Shown: positions 48,618 through 57,556, counted from the stretch's first letter. The stretch: DNA of 64,000 nt from Pseudomonas asplenii (GCF_001293465.1 NZ_JSYZ01000009.1:682794-746793); one strand, 5' to 3'. Notes: generated by a model from the letters alone, not told the origin. Numbers and translations: made by a program.

Positions 48618-50353
48618 TGGGCAACTCCCATTTCCACGACGCTGGCCGTCGGCCGAGGTACCGGTGCCGACGGTTTTCTGAGAACCGCGTCCCTGGCGCC
48701 AAATGCCGCCTGAACGCCATGCTCCAGAATCAGGACCTGGTCGATGACCGACAGAATGCTGGTGCGATGGGCAATCACCACGACAATACCGCCGCGTGCC
48801 TTGATCGACAGGATGGCCCGCGACAGGGCCTGCTCCCCCTCGGCATCGAGATTGGAGTTAGGCTCGTCGAGCACCACCAGAAACGGATCGCCGAACAACG
48901 CCCGGGCCAGCGCGATCCGCTGGCGCTGCCCCGCCGACAGGTTGAGCCCGCCCTCGCCGACCTGGGTTTGATAGCCTTCGGGTAATTGCAGGATCAGCTC
49001 ATGCACGCCCGCCAGTTGCGCTGCCGAGACAATGGACCGGTCATCGGCCTGCGGATCCAGCCGCGCGATGTTCTCGGCGACGGTGCCGCTGAACAGCCCG
49101 ACGCTTTGCGGCAGGTAGCCGATGAGCTTGCCCCTGGACTGCTCGCTCAGCAGCTCCAGGGGTGCACCGTCCAACTTGACCTGGCCACGAGCCGCGGGCC
49201 AGGCGCCAACCAGGGCGCGGGCCAGTGACGACTTACCGGAAGCACTCGGCCCCACGACCCCCATCGCGCTCCCCGCCGCGATCGCGAAACTGACGTTCTG
49301 CAAGGTCAGGCGCTGGCTGCCCGGTGGTGCGGTAAAGAGGCTGTCGACCTGAAGTGTGCGATGTGCCGCCGGCAATTCGGTCTTGCTCGGCTCCTCGGGA
49401 AACAGGGCAAACACTTCGAGCAGCCGCTTCCAGGCCAGATGGGCGGCCAGCAGGCTGCGCCAGGTGGCAATCACCTGCTCGGCCGGTGCCAGGGTTCGCG
49501 ACACGATGATCGAGGCCGCCACGATGGTGCCGCCGCTCAGGTCGCCCTGGATCACCAGGTAGGCACCCAGCGCCAGGGAGCCGGACTGGACCAGATGACG
49601 CAGGGACTTGGAGATTCCACCGAAAAAAGAGCCGATGTCGACAGTCTGGCGTTGCAGCGTGCTGTAGGTCGAGTGATGTGCCTGCCAGAGCGCCGAGGTA
49701 CGTTGCGCCATGCCCATGGCCGCCAGCGCCTCGGCATTCTGGTGCGCCTGCTGCCCCAGGTAATTGCGTTTGTTCTGCGCCTCGGCGCAGGCTTGCGCCA
49801 ATTGTCGGGACTGCCGATCGGTGATGAAGGTCAGCGCCACCAGCACGATGACCAGCCCACTGGTCAGCAGGCCGAACAGTGGGTGAATGTAGAAGCAGAC
49901 GGCCAGGTACACCGGCATCCAGGGCAAATCAAAAAATGTCACCAGTCCCGGGCCGCCAATGAACCCGCGAATCTGATCCATTTCCTGAGCGGGCTTGAGG
50001 GCGTCGCCGGTAATCGCCGTTTTCAGCGATACCCCCGCAATCACCTTGAACACCCGGGGAGACAGGGCCAGATCGAAGGCGGAGGCAATCCGCACCATCA
50101 GGCGGGAGCGGACAATATCCAGCAGGCCTGAAAATCCGTACACCCCCAACACCAACAACGCCAGCGCCACCAACGTCGGAATGCTCCGGCTGGGAATGAC
50201 CCGGTCGTACACTTCCAACATGAACAACGGGCCGGCCAAGGCCAGGATATTGATGACACCGGAAAACAGCGCAGCGCCGATCAGGCTTTTACGCAGGAGG
50301 GTTTTCAACGACGCCGAAACGACAGGCGTATTGAGGGCGTGACTTCTCTTCAA
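48614..50353 (-). CDS. Type I secretion ABC transporter (permease/ATPase, PrtD-like)
   Basis: 579 residues from the proposed TTG start (M-KRSHALNTPVVSASLKTLLRKS), which has GGAAG nearby and gives the usual length; longer in-frame starts add an unrelated N-terminus. Six membrane helices (GVINILALAGPLFMLEVYDRV; LVALALLVLGVYGFSGLLDI and others to about 310). ATPase domain: Walker A GVVGPSASGKSSLARALVG, signature LNLSAGQRQRIALARALFG, Walker B FLVVLDEPNSNLD, and switch His in VVVIAHRTS. First gene of the operon. No outer-membrane TolC gene is present, so a channel from elsewhere must serve. Confidence 0.93.
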   Translation of the reverse strand: MKRSHALNTPVVSASLKTLLRKSLIGAALFSGVINILALAGPLFMLEVYDRVIPSRSIPTLVALALLVLGVYGFSGLLDIVRSRLMVRIASAFDLALSPRVFKVIAGVSLKTAITGDALKPAQEMDQIRGFIGGPGLVTFFDLPWMPVYLAVCFYIHPLFGLLTSGLVIVLVALTFITDRQSRQLAQACAEAQNKRNYLGQQAHQNAEALAAMGMAQRTSALWQAHHSTYSTLQRQTVDIGSFFGGISKSLRHLVQSGSLALGAYLVIQGDLSGGTIVAASIIVSRTLAPAEQVIATWRSLLAAHLAWKRLLEVFALFPEEPSKTELPAAHRTLQVDSLFTAPPGSQRLTLQNVSFAIAAGSAMGVVGPSASGKSSLARALVGAWPAARGQVKLDGAPLELLSEQSRGKLIGYLPQSVGLFSGTVAENIARLDPQADDRSIVSAAQLAGVHELILQLPEGYQTQVGEGGLNLSAGQRQRIALARALFGDPFLVVLDEPNSNLDAEGEQALSRAILSIKARGGIVVVIAHRTSILSVIDQVLILEHGVQAAFGARDAVLRKPSAPVPRPTASVVEMGVAQ

Positions 50354-50541
50354 TTCTTCTTCCGTCCCTGTGAGCTTGCATAGCGTCCATGCAGTCAGAA
50401 CGAAAGCTCTGCCCTGATGATGCTGATATAACGAAAACTTGACGTCGTTCGTTAGCGCAGGCAGTGCGAGCAAGTTCTGCACCAGCTTGTCGGGGTGCGC
50501 GCAGGAAAAGAGTTGCAAACTGAGTCAACGCAACAATCAGG

Positions 50542-50573
50542 CAAAAAAAATCCGGCGCCCAAGGGCGCCGGAT
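50542..50573 (-). terminator. flgBCDE operon terminator
   Basis: On the minus strand, stem ATCCGGCGCCC/GGGCGCCGGAT followed by TTTTTTTT. It isolates flgE from the type I secretion genes downstream. Confidence 0.95.
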
Positions 50574-50595
50574 TGGCGAGACACCGAAAAAGCCA

Positions 50596-51924
50596 TCAGG
50601 TCATCTGGATGATGGTCTGCATGATGGTGCTCTGGGTGGAGATGGTCTTGGCGTTGGCCTGGTAGTAGCTCTGGCCCTTGATCAGGTCCACCAGTTCATT
50701 GGTCAGTTCGACGTTGGAACCCTCCAGGGAGCCGGAAACGATCGAGCCGTTGGTGCCGACTTCACCGCCGTCATAGGCGGGCTGGCCGGAAGCGAAGGTC
50801 TGCTTCCAGTTGGTCCCGCCCGAAGGCTGCAGGCCCTGCTCGTTGGTGAAGCTGGCGATCGCCACCTGGCCGATGGCCTTGTGCTGGTTGTTGCTGAAGT
50901 TGGCGAAAATGATGCCGGTACCATCGATGCTGATGTCGGTGATCTGGCCGGTGGCGTAACCGTCGCTGATGATGGCTGCACGGGAGGTGTCAGCATTGAA
51001 CTGGGTGGTTTTCGACCAGTCGGTAAGGATACCGGCCGGGTTGGCACTTGCGCCGTTGGCTGCCCATACACCATTGGTCACCGTACCAGGAACCCAACCG
51101 GTAATGGTGATGTTGGTCTTGCCGGCGGTGCCGCCGATGGAAGTCAGCTTGCCAGAGGAGTCGAAGACCATCGCCACGGGAACCGGATCGGTCGCCGCTG
51201 GTGGGACAGTCGGTGGAACAGTGCCAACGGTAGCAGCAGTACCATTCGGGTTACGCCCGTCAATCAGCGTATAGACGTTCCAGGTGTTGGCACTGGTCTT
51301 GACCACATACTGGTCCAGCGAGTGCTTGTTGCCCTGGGTATCGTAGATGTCAGAGCTGAATGGCTCGCTATAGCTCGCAGGGTTCGACGGATCAAACGGA
51401 GTGGTTGCCTGATTGATCACAGCCTCCTTGGAGTCCAGGTTGATCGTCGCACCAATCTTGGTGGTGGTCTGTGGCGGCAGGTTCGACACGTCGATACGCA
51501 GGTCGGTCAGCACGCCCGGAATGATGTTGCCATTGGAGTCGGCAGCGAAGCCCTGCAGGCGCGCAGTACCATCGGAGTTGGTGACGTAGCCGTCCTTGTC
51601 GGTCTTGAAGGTACCGGCGCGGGTGTACATCAGCGAGCCGTTGTCGCTCAGGGTGAAAAAGCCGTTGCCCTGGATACCGAGGTCCAGCGCGTTGCCGGTG
51701 ACGTTCATGCCACCGTTGCCGAAGTTCTGCGAAACGTTGGCCAGGCGCACACCGTTGCCGATGGTCTTGGACGATACACCGAGCTTGGTCGCCGAATAGA
51801 CGTCTTCGAATTCCGCACGGGACGACTTGAAGCCGGTGGTGTTGACGTTGGCGATGTTGTTGCCGGTGACGTCGAGCTGTTTCTGGGCCGCGTTGAGACC
51901 GCTCAAACCGATATTAAAAGACAT
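50596..51924 (-). CDS. flgE: Flagellar hook protein FlgE
   Basis: 442 residues. N-terminal rod/hook signature MSFNIGLSGLNAAQKQLDVTGNNIANVNTTGFKSSRAEFEDVY, and the C-terminal heptad region GSIVSGSLEGSNVELTNELVDLIKGQSYYQANAKTISTQSTIMQTI. The middle is Thr/Asn/Gly-rich surface domain. Forms the hook polymer. Last gene of the operon in this strain; flgF does not follow. Confidence 0.97.
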   Translation of the reverse strand: MSFNIGLSGLNAAQKQLDVTGNNIANVNTTGFKSSRAEFEDVYSATKLGVSSKTIGNGVRLANVSQNFGNGGMNVTGNALDLGIQGNGFFTLSDNGSLMYTRAGTFKTDKDGYVTNSDGTARLQGFAADSNGNIIPGVLTDLRIDVSNLPPQTTTKIGATINLDSKEAVINQATTPFDPSNPASYSEPFSSDIYDTQGNKHSLDQYVVKTSANTWNVYTLIDGRNPNGTAATVGTVPPTVPPAATDPVPVAMVFDSSGKLTSIGGTAGKTNITITGWVPGTVTNGVWAANGASANPAGILTDWSKTTQFNADTSRAAIISDGYATGQITDISIDGTGIIFANFSNNQHKAIGQVAIASFTNEQGLQPSGGTNWKQTFASGQPAYDGGEVGTNGSIVSGSLEGSNVELTNELVDLIKGQSYYQANAKTISTQSTIMQTIIQMT

Positions 51925-51956
51925 GCTTCTCTCCTTTGTTTCGCGTTGGTCGGCTC

Positions 51957-52697
51957 TTACAGGCCAATGGTCTGGACTTTGGACAGAGCGATACTGCCCA
52001 CGCCCGCCAGGTTGAGCATCATTTCACCGCCGTTCTGCGACAGGCTCACGCTGCTGACAGTCGCCGGCAGGTTGGTGACCAGCGCCGTCGAGTCCGCAGA
52101 GCCCTTGAGGTTGGCGGTCGCACTGAAGCTGTAGGTGCCACTGGACAACAGGGTCCCGGAGTCATCCTTGCCATCCCAGACGAAGGGCACGTTACCGGCC
52201 GCGGTCTGGGCCCCCAGGTCGATGGTACGGACCACTTTCCCGGTGGAGTCGCTGATCTTGAGCGTGGTTTTGTCGGTGGCACCGGTCACGACCGCGGTGC
52301 CGGTAAAGCTCTTGCTGGTATCGACCACCGCCTTGCCGGTCGGCACGATGACCGAACGACCGACCAGCGACGACGCCTGCAGCGCCTGGGACGACTGGAA
52401 CGCGCTGGCGATGTTGTTGACGCTGCTGTTGAGCGTGGTGATGCCTTCCAGGCTGCTGAACTGGGCCAACTGCGCAACGAAGGCGCTGTTGTCCTGCGGG
52501 TCCAGCGGGTTCTGGTTCTTCAACTGGGTCACCAGCAGCTTCAGGAACGCGTCCTTGCCCAGGGTCTGGCCCCCGGATGCGCTGCTGATGGCATTGCCCA
52601 GCGAGTCGGTACTGGTCTTGTTCGTCAGTTTGGCGTTGGACGCCGCAAGAATGTCGTTCAGAGTCGAAGAGGTGCTGGTGGAGTCGGTAACGCTCAT
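51957..52697 (-). CDS. flgD: Flagellar hook-capping protein FlgD
   Basis: 246 residues. LGKDAFLKLLVTQLKNQNPLDPQDNSAFVAQLAQFSSLEGI is the highly conserved FlgD block (about 46-90). C-terminal beta domains with FVWDGKDDSGTLLSSGTYSFSATANLKG (FLN-like). Scaffold cap for hook assembly. Lies 15 bases after flgC. Confidence 0.97.
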   Translation of the reverse strand: MSVTDSTSTSSTLNDILAASNAKLTNKTSTDSLGNAISSASGGQTLGKDAFLKLLVTQLKNQNPLDPQDNSAFVAQLAQFSSLEGITTLNSSVNNIASAFQSSQALQASSLVGRSVIVPTGKAVVDTSKSFTGTAVVTGATDKTTLKISDSTGKVVRTIDLGAQTAAGNVPFVWDGKDDSGTLLSSGTYSFSATANLKGSADSTALVTNLPATVSSVSLSQNGGEMMLNLAGVGSIALSKVQTIGL

Positions 52698-52712
52698 GTC
52701 TGTCGCCCCTTA

Positions 52713-53156
52713 TCACTGACCGAGGGTCAGGACCTTCTGCATCATGGTCTTGGCGGTGTTCATCATTTCCGCGTTGGTCTGGAACGAACGGCTGGCGGAG
52801 ATCATGTCGGCCATTTCCTCGACGACGTTGACGTTCGGGTAGTAGACATACCCCTTGGCGTCGGCCGCCGGATGGTTCGGCTCGTAGCGCGCTTCCAGGT
52901 TGCTCTGGTCCTCGACCACACCCAGCACCTGCACGCCCTGGCCCGCGGCGTTCTGGTCCTCGAACAGCGAATTGCTGCCGCCGGCCTGGCTGTTCTGGAA
53001 CATGGTGGCGAACACCGGGTGGCGCGCCCGGTAGGTCTTGTCGATGCTCGACGAGACGGTCTCGGCGTTGGCGATGTTACTGGCGACGGTGTTCAGCCGA
53101 GTGGTCTGGGCACTCATGCCGCTACCGGCAATATTGAAAACGCTGGCAAGGGACAT
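52713..53156 (-). CDS. flgC: Flagellar basal-body rod protein FlgC
   Basis: 147 residues. N-terminus MSLASVFNIAGSGMSAQTTRLNTVASNIANAETVSSSIDKTYRARHPVF and C-terminus MADMISASRSFQTNAEMMNTAKTMMQKVLTLGQ match FlgC. Starts four bases after flgB ends. Confidence 0.97.
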   Translation of the reverse strand: MSLASVFNIAGSGMSAQTTRLNTVASNIANAETVSSSIDKTYRARHPVFATMFQNSQAGGSNSLFEDQNAAGQGVQVLGVVEDQSNLEARYEPNHPAADAKGYVYYPNVNVVEEMADMISASRSFQTNAEMMNTAKTMMQKVLTLGQ

Positions 53157-53159
53157 GGC

Positions 53160-53567
53160 TTACTCTCCACGCAGGGCCGATACCAGCCCTTTGAATTTAC
53201 TGTTGAGCAGGGTGAAGCTGGCCTGGAAGTCGACTGCGTTCTGGGCGTAGTTCGATTGCTCGATCTGCGCATCCACGGTGTTCTGGTCGATCGACGGCTG
53301 CATCGGGGTGCGGTACTGCAATGCCGCGTCGCCATTGCTCAGCCCCTGGGCTTCGATATGGCGGCTGTTGGTGGTGTTGAGCGCGAAGGTGCCATTCCTG
53401 GCCTTTTCGCTCTGCTCGGCGAGCACGGAGGAAAAGTCCATGTCCCGGGCCTTGTAGTTCGGGGTATCGGCGTTGGCGATGTTGTTGGCCAGGACTTCGG
53501 CACGCTGGGCACGGAAGCTCAGGGCCTGTTCGTGGATGCCGAGCGCTTTGTCGAAACTGATGCTCAT
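53160..53567 (-). CDS. flgB: Flagellar basal-body rod protein FlgB
   Basis: 135 residues from MSISFDKALGIHEQALSFRAQRAEVLANNIANADTPNYKARDMDF; a much longer in-frame reading upstream overlaps cheR and is not real. C-terminus QNAVDFQASFTLLNSKFKGLVSALRGE. First gene of flgBCDE, with a sigma54 promoter about 60 bases upstream. Confidence 0.96.
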   Translation of the reverse strand: MSISFDKALGIHEQALSFRAQRAEVLANNIANADTPNYKARDMDFSSVLAEQSEKARNGTFALNTTNSRHIEAQGLSNGDAALQYRTPMQPSIDQNTVDAQIEQSNYAQNAVDFQASFTLLNSKFKGLVSALRGE

Positions 53568-53627
53568 GTCGGGAAACCTTCGAGAGTTGACCTGATCGTC
53601 GGAACAGGTTTTTCGTTGACAGAGCTT

Positions 53628-53644
53628 TAGCAAGCCCCATGCCA
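53628..53644 (-). promoter_or_regulatory. Sigma54 promoter of flgBCDE
   Basis: On the minus strand TGGCATGGGGCTTGCTA: TGGCAT, five bases, TTGCT. Predicted start about 53618, leader of some 50 bases. Fits the known RpoN dependence of flgBCDE in Pseudomonas. Confidence 0.88.
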
Positions 53645-53755
53645 ATTTTCTCAAAGCCCGTAAATCAAGGCCTTGCCGGATAACTGCCGCCGGCAATGCC
53701 AGAAAAGCGGCAAGGCATTTCCGCCGAGCGCCAGCAAAGCGGCAAGACTGGCGGC

Positions 53756-53787
53756 AAAAAAAAGCGGGAGCCTTTTGAGCTCCCGCC
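53756..53787 (-). terminator. cheR terminator
   Basis: Stem GCGGGAGC/GCTCCCGC with loop CTTTTGA (read on plus), followed on the minus strand by eight to nine Ts. Confidence 0.92.
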
Positions 53788-53806
53788 GGGGGTATTGAAC
53801 GATTGG

Positions 53807-54634
53807 CTACTTGGCCTTGTAGATGATGCCCGGACTGCATTGCACCATCTGGTAGTGGTCCGGCAGGCCGTTGAGGGCTTCGGACGCCCCCAGGAACAGG
53901 TAACCGCCCGGCTTGAGGCTGCCGTGGATGCGCATCAGGATGTCCTTCTTCACCTCGGCGGAGAAGTAGATCAGCACGTTGCGGCAAAACACGATGTCGA
54001 ACTTGCCCAGGCTGGCATAGCTGTCCAGCAGGTTGAACGAGCGGAACTCGACCCGGTTGCGGATCGGTGCCTTGACCGCCCAGCGACCCGGCCCCTTGGC
54101 ATCGAAGTAGCGCTGCAGGCGCTCGGGCGACAGGCCGCGGCCAATCGCCAGGCTGTCGTACTCGCCGGTCTTGCAGTTGGTCAGCATCAGGCTCGACAGG
54201 TCGGTGGCGACAATCTGCGCCCCGGCCTTCAACTGGCCCATGTTGGTCCGTTCGAACTCGTCGATCGACATCGAGATCGAGTAGGGCTCCTGCCCCGATG
54301 AACAAGCAGCCGACCAGATCCGCAGGCGCTGGCCAGGGCTGGCCTTGATCGCTTCCGGCAAGACCTTGTTCTTGAGCACCTCAAACGGATAGGTGTCACG
54401 AAACCACAGGGTTTCGTTGGTCGTCATGGCATCCACCACCTGTTCACGCAAGCCGCTGCGTGGCTGGCTCTGGATCCTCTGGACCAGTTCGCCCAGGGAT
54501 TTGATGCCATTCTGCTCCATCAGCTTGTTGAGACGGCTGGAAACCAGATATTGCTTGTTTTCACCGAGCAGAATGCCACAGGCCTTTTCCAGGAAGACCC
54601 GGAACTGTTCGAAATCCAAATTACCCGTAGACAA
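53807..54634 (-). CDS. cheR: Chemotaxis protein methyltransferase CheR
   Basis: 275 residues. N-terminal helical domain (FEQFRVFLEKACGILLGENKQYLVSSRLNKLM) and catalytic SAM domain with RLRIWSAACSSGQEPYSISMSIDEF, TNETLWFRDTYPFE and FDIVFCRNVLIYFSAEVKKDILMRI. Methylates Glu residues on chemoreceptors. Follows cheV by 52 bases; the cheVR pair linked to flgA is typical of pseudomonads and separate from the main che cluster. Confidence 0.96.
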   Translation of the reverse strand: MSTGNLDFEQFRVFLEKACGILLGENKQYLVSSRLNKLMEQNGIKSLGELVQRIQSQPRSGLREQVVDAMTTNETLWFRDTYPFEVLKNKVLPEAIKASPGQRLRIWSAACSSGQEPYSISMSIDEFERTNMGQLKAGAQIVATDLSSLMLTNCKTGEYDSLAIGRGLSPERLQRYFDAKGPGRWAVKAPIRNRVEFRSFNLLDSYASLGKFDIVFCRNVLIYFSAEVKKDILMRIHGSLKPGGYLFLGASEALNGLPDHYQMVQCSPGIIYKAK

Positions 54635-54686
54635 TGATGCCGCCTCTTAAATCGTCTGTACCGCCGGGGACACGGGTCCCCGGCTG

Positions 54687-55613
54687 TTATCCTGCAGCCT
54701 TGATCCGGTCAACCACCCGGGCCGCCAGGTCATCAGGTCGGAACTTGGCAAGGAAGTCATCGGCACCGACCTTCTTCACCATCGCCTGGTTGAATACCCC
54801 TGACAGGGAAGTATGCAGAGTGATGTGCAGCTTTTGCATCCGCGGATCGCTGCGAATCTCAGCAGTGAGGGTATAGCCGTCCATTTCCGGCATTTCAATG
54901 TCGGAGATCATCATCAGGAATTCCTCCTCCGGCTTCTTGCCCTCCTCGACCAGCTTGCGCAGATAGTCCAGCGCCTGCCGGCCGTCGTTCAGCGCCACCA
55001 CCTCGACGCCGACCGTCTGCAGGCAACGCGTGACCTGCTTGCGCGCCACCGACGAGTCGTCGACCGTGAGCACCCGCAAGGACACCGCCTTGGTCTGCGT
55101 CTCGACATCCACCACGCCCAGGGAAACCGATTCGGACATGGGCGAAACCTCGGCGAGGATCTTCTCCACATCGATGATTTCCACCAACTGGTTGTCGATG
55201 CGCGTCACCGCCGTCAGATAGTGATCGCGCCCGGTCCCCTTGGGTGGCGGATGGATCTCTTCCCAGTTCATGTTGACGATGCGCTCCACCGACTTCACCA
55301 AAAACCCCTGGGTCTTGGTGTTGTACTCCGTAATGATCACGAACGGATTACTCTGATCCTTGAGTGCACCGGCCCCCGTGGCCATCGCCAGATCGAGGAT
55401 CGGGATGGTAGCCCCACGAATGTTCGCCACACCGCACACCACCGGATTGGACTTGGGCATCAAGGTCAGCTTGGGGCATTGCAGCACCTCGCGCACCTTG
55501 AATACGTTGATCCCGTAGAGCTGCTGGCCGTCGAGACGGAACAACAGCAGCTCAAGGCGATTCTGCCCCACCAGTTGCGTACGCTGGTTCACCGAATCCA
55601 TCACACCAGCCAT
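54687..55613 (-). CDS. cheV: Chemotaxis coupling protein CheV
   Basis: 308 residues. CheW-like domain (about 20-160: LELLLFRLDGQQLYGINVFKVREVL, VVCGVANIRGATIPILDLAMA) fused to a receiver domain (about 175-300) with acidic pair VDDSS, phosphoryl Asp in LMMISDIEMPEMDGYTL, and Lys in DDFLAKFRPDDL. Couples receptors to CheA with phosphorylation-dependent adaptation. GAGAGGG precedes the ATG. Divergent from flgA with only 80 bases between starts. Confidence 0.96.
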   Translation of the reverse strand: MAGVMDSVNQRTQLVGQNRLELLLFRLDGQQLYGINVFKVREVLQCPKLTLMPKSNPVVCGVANIRGATIPILDLAMATGAGALKDQSNPFVIITEYNTKTQGFLVKSVERIVNMNWEEIHPPPKGTGRDHYLTAVTRIDNQLVEIIDVEKILAEVSPMSESVSLGVVDVETQTKAVSLRVLTVDDSSVARKQVTRCLQTVGVEVVALNDGRQALDYLRKLVEEGKKPEEEFLMMISDIEMPEMDGYTLTAEIRSDPRMQKLHITLHTSLSGVFNQAMVKKVGADDFLAKFRPDDLAARVVDRIKAAG

Positions 55614-55665
55614 GACTGCCCTCTCTGATCAAAGCCTCATCATCCGACGCCCACTCAGGAACAAA

Positions 55666-55681
55666 CGGCACGAGCCTTGCT
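55666..55681 (+). promoter_or_regulatory. Sigma54 promoter of flgA
   Basis: CGGCACGAGCCTTGCT: -24 GGCAC, five bases, TTGCT; only the leading T of the consensus is missing. The expected start, about 12 bases past the -12 GC, falls near 55692, essentially at the annotated flgA ATG. Confidence 0.75.
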
Positions 55682-55693
55682 TTTTATACCGTT

Positions 55694-56455
55694 ATGAAAG
55701 CACAAACGACATTTTTTCGACGCCTGACATCACAGTACCGCAGATTGCTCGCGGTGGTGTCCGTTTTATGCTGCCTGAACCCGAGCAACCCTGCTCTTGC
55801 GGAATCGGCGACCCTGCCTGATCAGCTTATCGGCGTGACCCAAGGCTTTCTTGAGTTCACGGTAGAAGACTATCTGGCCACCAGTCAAACCGAAGGGCGC
55901 TACGAGATCCAGGTCAACCAGCTGGACCCGCGCCTGCGCATGGCCGCCTGCGACAAGGAATTGACAGCCAGCCTGGAAAGCCCGGCGACACCGATCGGCC
56001 GGGTCACGGTGAAAATCCGCTGCGAAGGCAGCTCGCCATGGACCGTGTTCGTCCCGGCCCAGGTCAAGTTGTATCGCGATGTGGTGGTGACCACCCGTCC
56101 GCTCAAGCGCGCCGGGATCATCGAGCCAGGCGACGTGGCGTTGCGCGAGCGGGATATCAGCCTGATCAACCAGGGCTTCCTGACGTCACCGGACCAGGCC
56201 ATCGGGCAGAAACTTGTCCGACCAATGGTCATGGACCAGGTCGTCACCCTGGTCCACCTGGAACAGGCGGAAGTGGTGCGCAAGGGCGATCAGGTGGTCA
56301 TCAGCGCAACGAGCGGCGGCCTGGTGGTCAAGATGCCGGGCGAAGCCCTCTCCAACGGCGGCCTGAACGAGCAGATCCGGATCAAGAACCTCAATTCGCA
56401 GCGGGTCATCAAGGCTCGCGTCACCGCCCCCGGCCAGGTAGAGGTGGCTTTATAG
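55694..56455 (+). CDS. flgA: Flagellar P-ring assembly chaperone FlgA
   Basis: 253 residues from ATG (MKAQTTFFRRLTSQYRRLLAVVSVLCC), with a signal peptide ending around NPALA/ES. The mature part has the SAF-type region VTTRPLKRAGIIEPGDVALRERDISLINQGFL and the C-terminal NLNSQRVIKARVTAPGQVEVAL. Helps FlgI assemble the P ring in the periplasm. No ribosome site precedes the ATG; a GTG inside the signal sequence is an alternative start. Confidence 0.92.
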   Translation: MKAQTTFFRRLTSQYRRLLAVVSVLCCLNPSNPALAESATLPDQLIGVTQGFLEFTVEDYLATSQTEGRYEIQVNQLDPRLRMAACDKELTASLESPATPIGRVTVKIRCEGSSPWTVFVPAQVKLYRDVVVTTRPLKRAGIIEPGDVALRERDISLINQGFLTSPDQAIGQKLVRPMVMDQVVTLVHLEQAEVVRKGDQVVISATSGGLVVKMPGEALSNGGLNEQIRIKNLNSQRVIKARVTAPGQVEVAL

Positions 56456-56560
56456 ATCGATAAGGCCACCTCGCATTCACTGGCGCCAGGCCGCCACTTT
56501 TCCTAAACTGTGGCCCAGACAGGGCTACAGCCTAGATGCAGACTCATTTTCAGATGAGGC

Positions 56561-56587
56561 TAAAGTTTTTCCGGGTATGGCCGAAAA
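56561..56587 (+). promoter_or_regulatory. FliA (sigma28) promoter of flgM
   Basis: TAAAGTTT (56561-56568), 11-base spacer, GCCGAAAA (56580-56587), against TAAAGTTT-N11-GCCGATAA. About 35-40 bases before flgM. Confidence 0.93.
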
Positions 56588-56623
56588 CAAGGCAAGCGTC
56601 CAAATACCCAGAGGTTTTTTATC

Positions 56624-56944
56624 ATGGTCATCGATTTCAGTCGTTTGAATAACGCCCCGTCATTGACAGGCAGCACGCGCACCAGCGCCAACAAGGAAGC
56701 CGACAGCAGCGGCAAATCCTCGGCGGTGAACAGCCAGACCGAAGCGGTCGGCCAGAGCGGGGAATCGGTACACCTCAGCAATGAGGCTCAGCAGTTGCAA
56801 AAGATCACTGACAAGCTGCAGCAGCAGCCCGTAGTCAACAGCGCCCGTGTGGCCGAGTTGAAACAGGCGATCGCGGATGGCAGCTACAAGGTCGACAGCA
56901 ACCGCGTCGCCAGCAAACTGCTCAACTTCGAAGCCCAGCGCTAG
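56624..56944 (+). CDS. flgM: Anti-sigma28 factor FlgM
   Basis: 106 residues. MVIDFSRLNNAPSLTG at the start and the C-terminal sigma-binding region SARVAELKQAIADGSYKVDSNRVASKLLNFE are typical. The N-terminal half is disordered Ser/Thr-rich, suited to export. Holds FliA until the hook-basal body is complete. FliA-driven promoter gives negative feedback. Confidence 0.96.
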   Translation: MVIDFSRLNNAPSLTGSTRTSANKEADSSGKSSAVNSQTEAVGQSGESVHLSNEAQQLQKITDKLQQQPVVNSARVAELKQAIADGSYKVDSNRVASKLLNFEAQR

Positions 56945-56992
56945 GCACCTGCCGGCGCGAGGCTTTTGGACGCTTAAAACCCAAGGCCAGCC

Positions 56993-57460
56993 ATGCAAGA
57001 CACCACTCTACTGCAACTGATCACCGAAGATTTTGCTCCAGCTCAAGATCTGCTCGAGCTGTTGCGCGCCGAGTCCCTGGCGCTCCATGGTCGCAACATG
57101 GTCGAGCTGGAAGATATTCTGGCGCGCAAGCAGGCGCTGATCATTCTGCTGGAACAGCATGGCCGCAAGCGCAGCCAGATTCTCGCCAGTCTCAACCTGC
57201 CCGCCAACCGCTCCGGCCTGGAACAACTGGCGGCACAGTCGAGCGTGGGCGGCGAACTGCTGAGCCAGAGCGAAGAACTCACCCGCATCCTGGCCGATTG
57301 CCAGGCCGCCAATGAACTCAATGGGCGCAACATCCAGGTTCAGCAAGCGACGACCGCAAACCAGTTGAAGATCCTGACCGGCGGCGAGCCTCCCGCACTT
57401 TATGATGCCCGCGGCTCGACGGCGAGGCTTGCGAAGCAACGCCCGCTGAGTCAGGCTTGA
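56993..57460 (+). CDS. flgN: Flagellar export chaperone FlgN
   Basis: 155 residues, mostly helical. LLQLITEDFAPAQDLLELLRAESLALHGRNMVELEDILARKQALIILLEQ matches FlgN, chaperone for hook-associated proteins FlgK and FlgL. Follows flgM by 48 bases under the same FliA promoter. Confidence 0.93.
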   Translation: MQDTTLLQLITEDFAPAQDLLELLRAESLALHGRNMVELEDILARKQALIILLEQHGRKRSQILASLNLPANRSGLEQLAAQSSVGGELLSQSEELTRILADCQAANELNGRNIQVQQATTANQLKILTGGEPPALYDARGSTARLAKQRPLSQA

Positions 57461-57556
57461 ACCCAAACTGCTGCGCGCTCTGTTCAAGGCGCGTAACATG
57501 CTGGCAAAATGCTGGCTTTTGCGTGTAGTCGTATTTTGTCTGGAGATTGATGAACC

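Noticed and set aside
53160..54305. Long 381-codon reading of flgB
   Set aside because: The extra N-terminus is antisense-like sequence overlapping cheR, and would run through the sigma54 promoter; the conserved FlgB start is internal.
55614..55693. FliA-like site for cheV on the minus strand (TATA...GCCGTTTG)
   Set aside because: Only GCCG and part of the -35 match; too weak to list.
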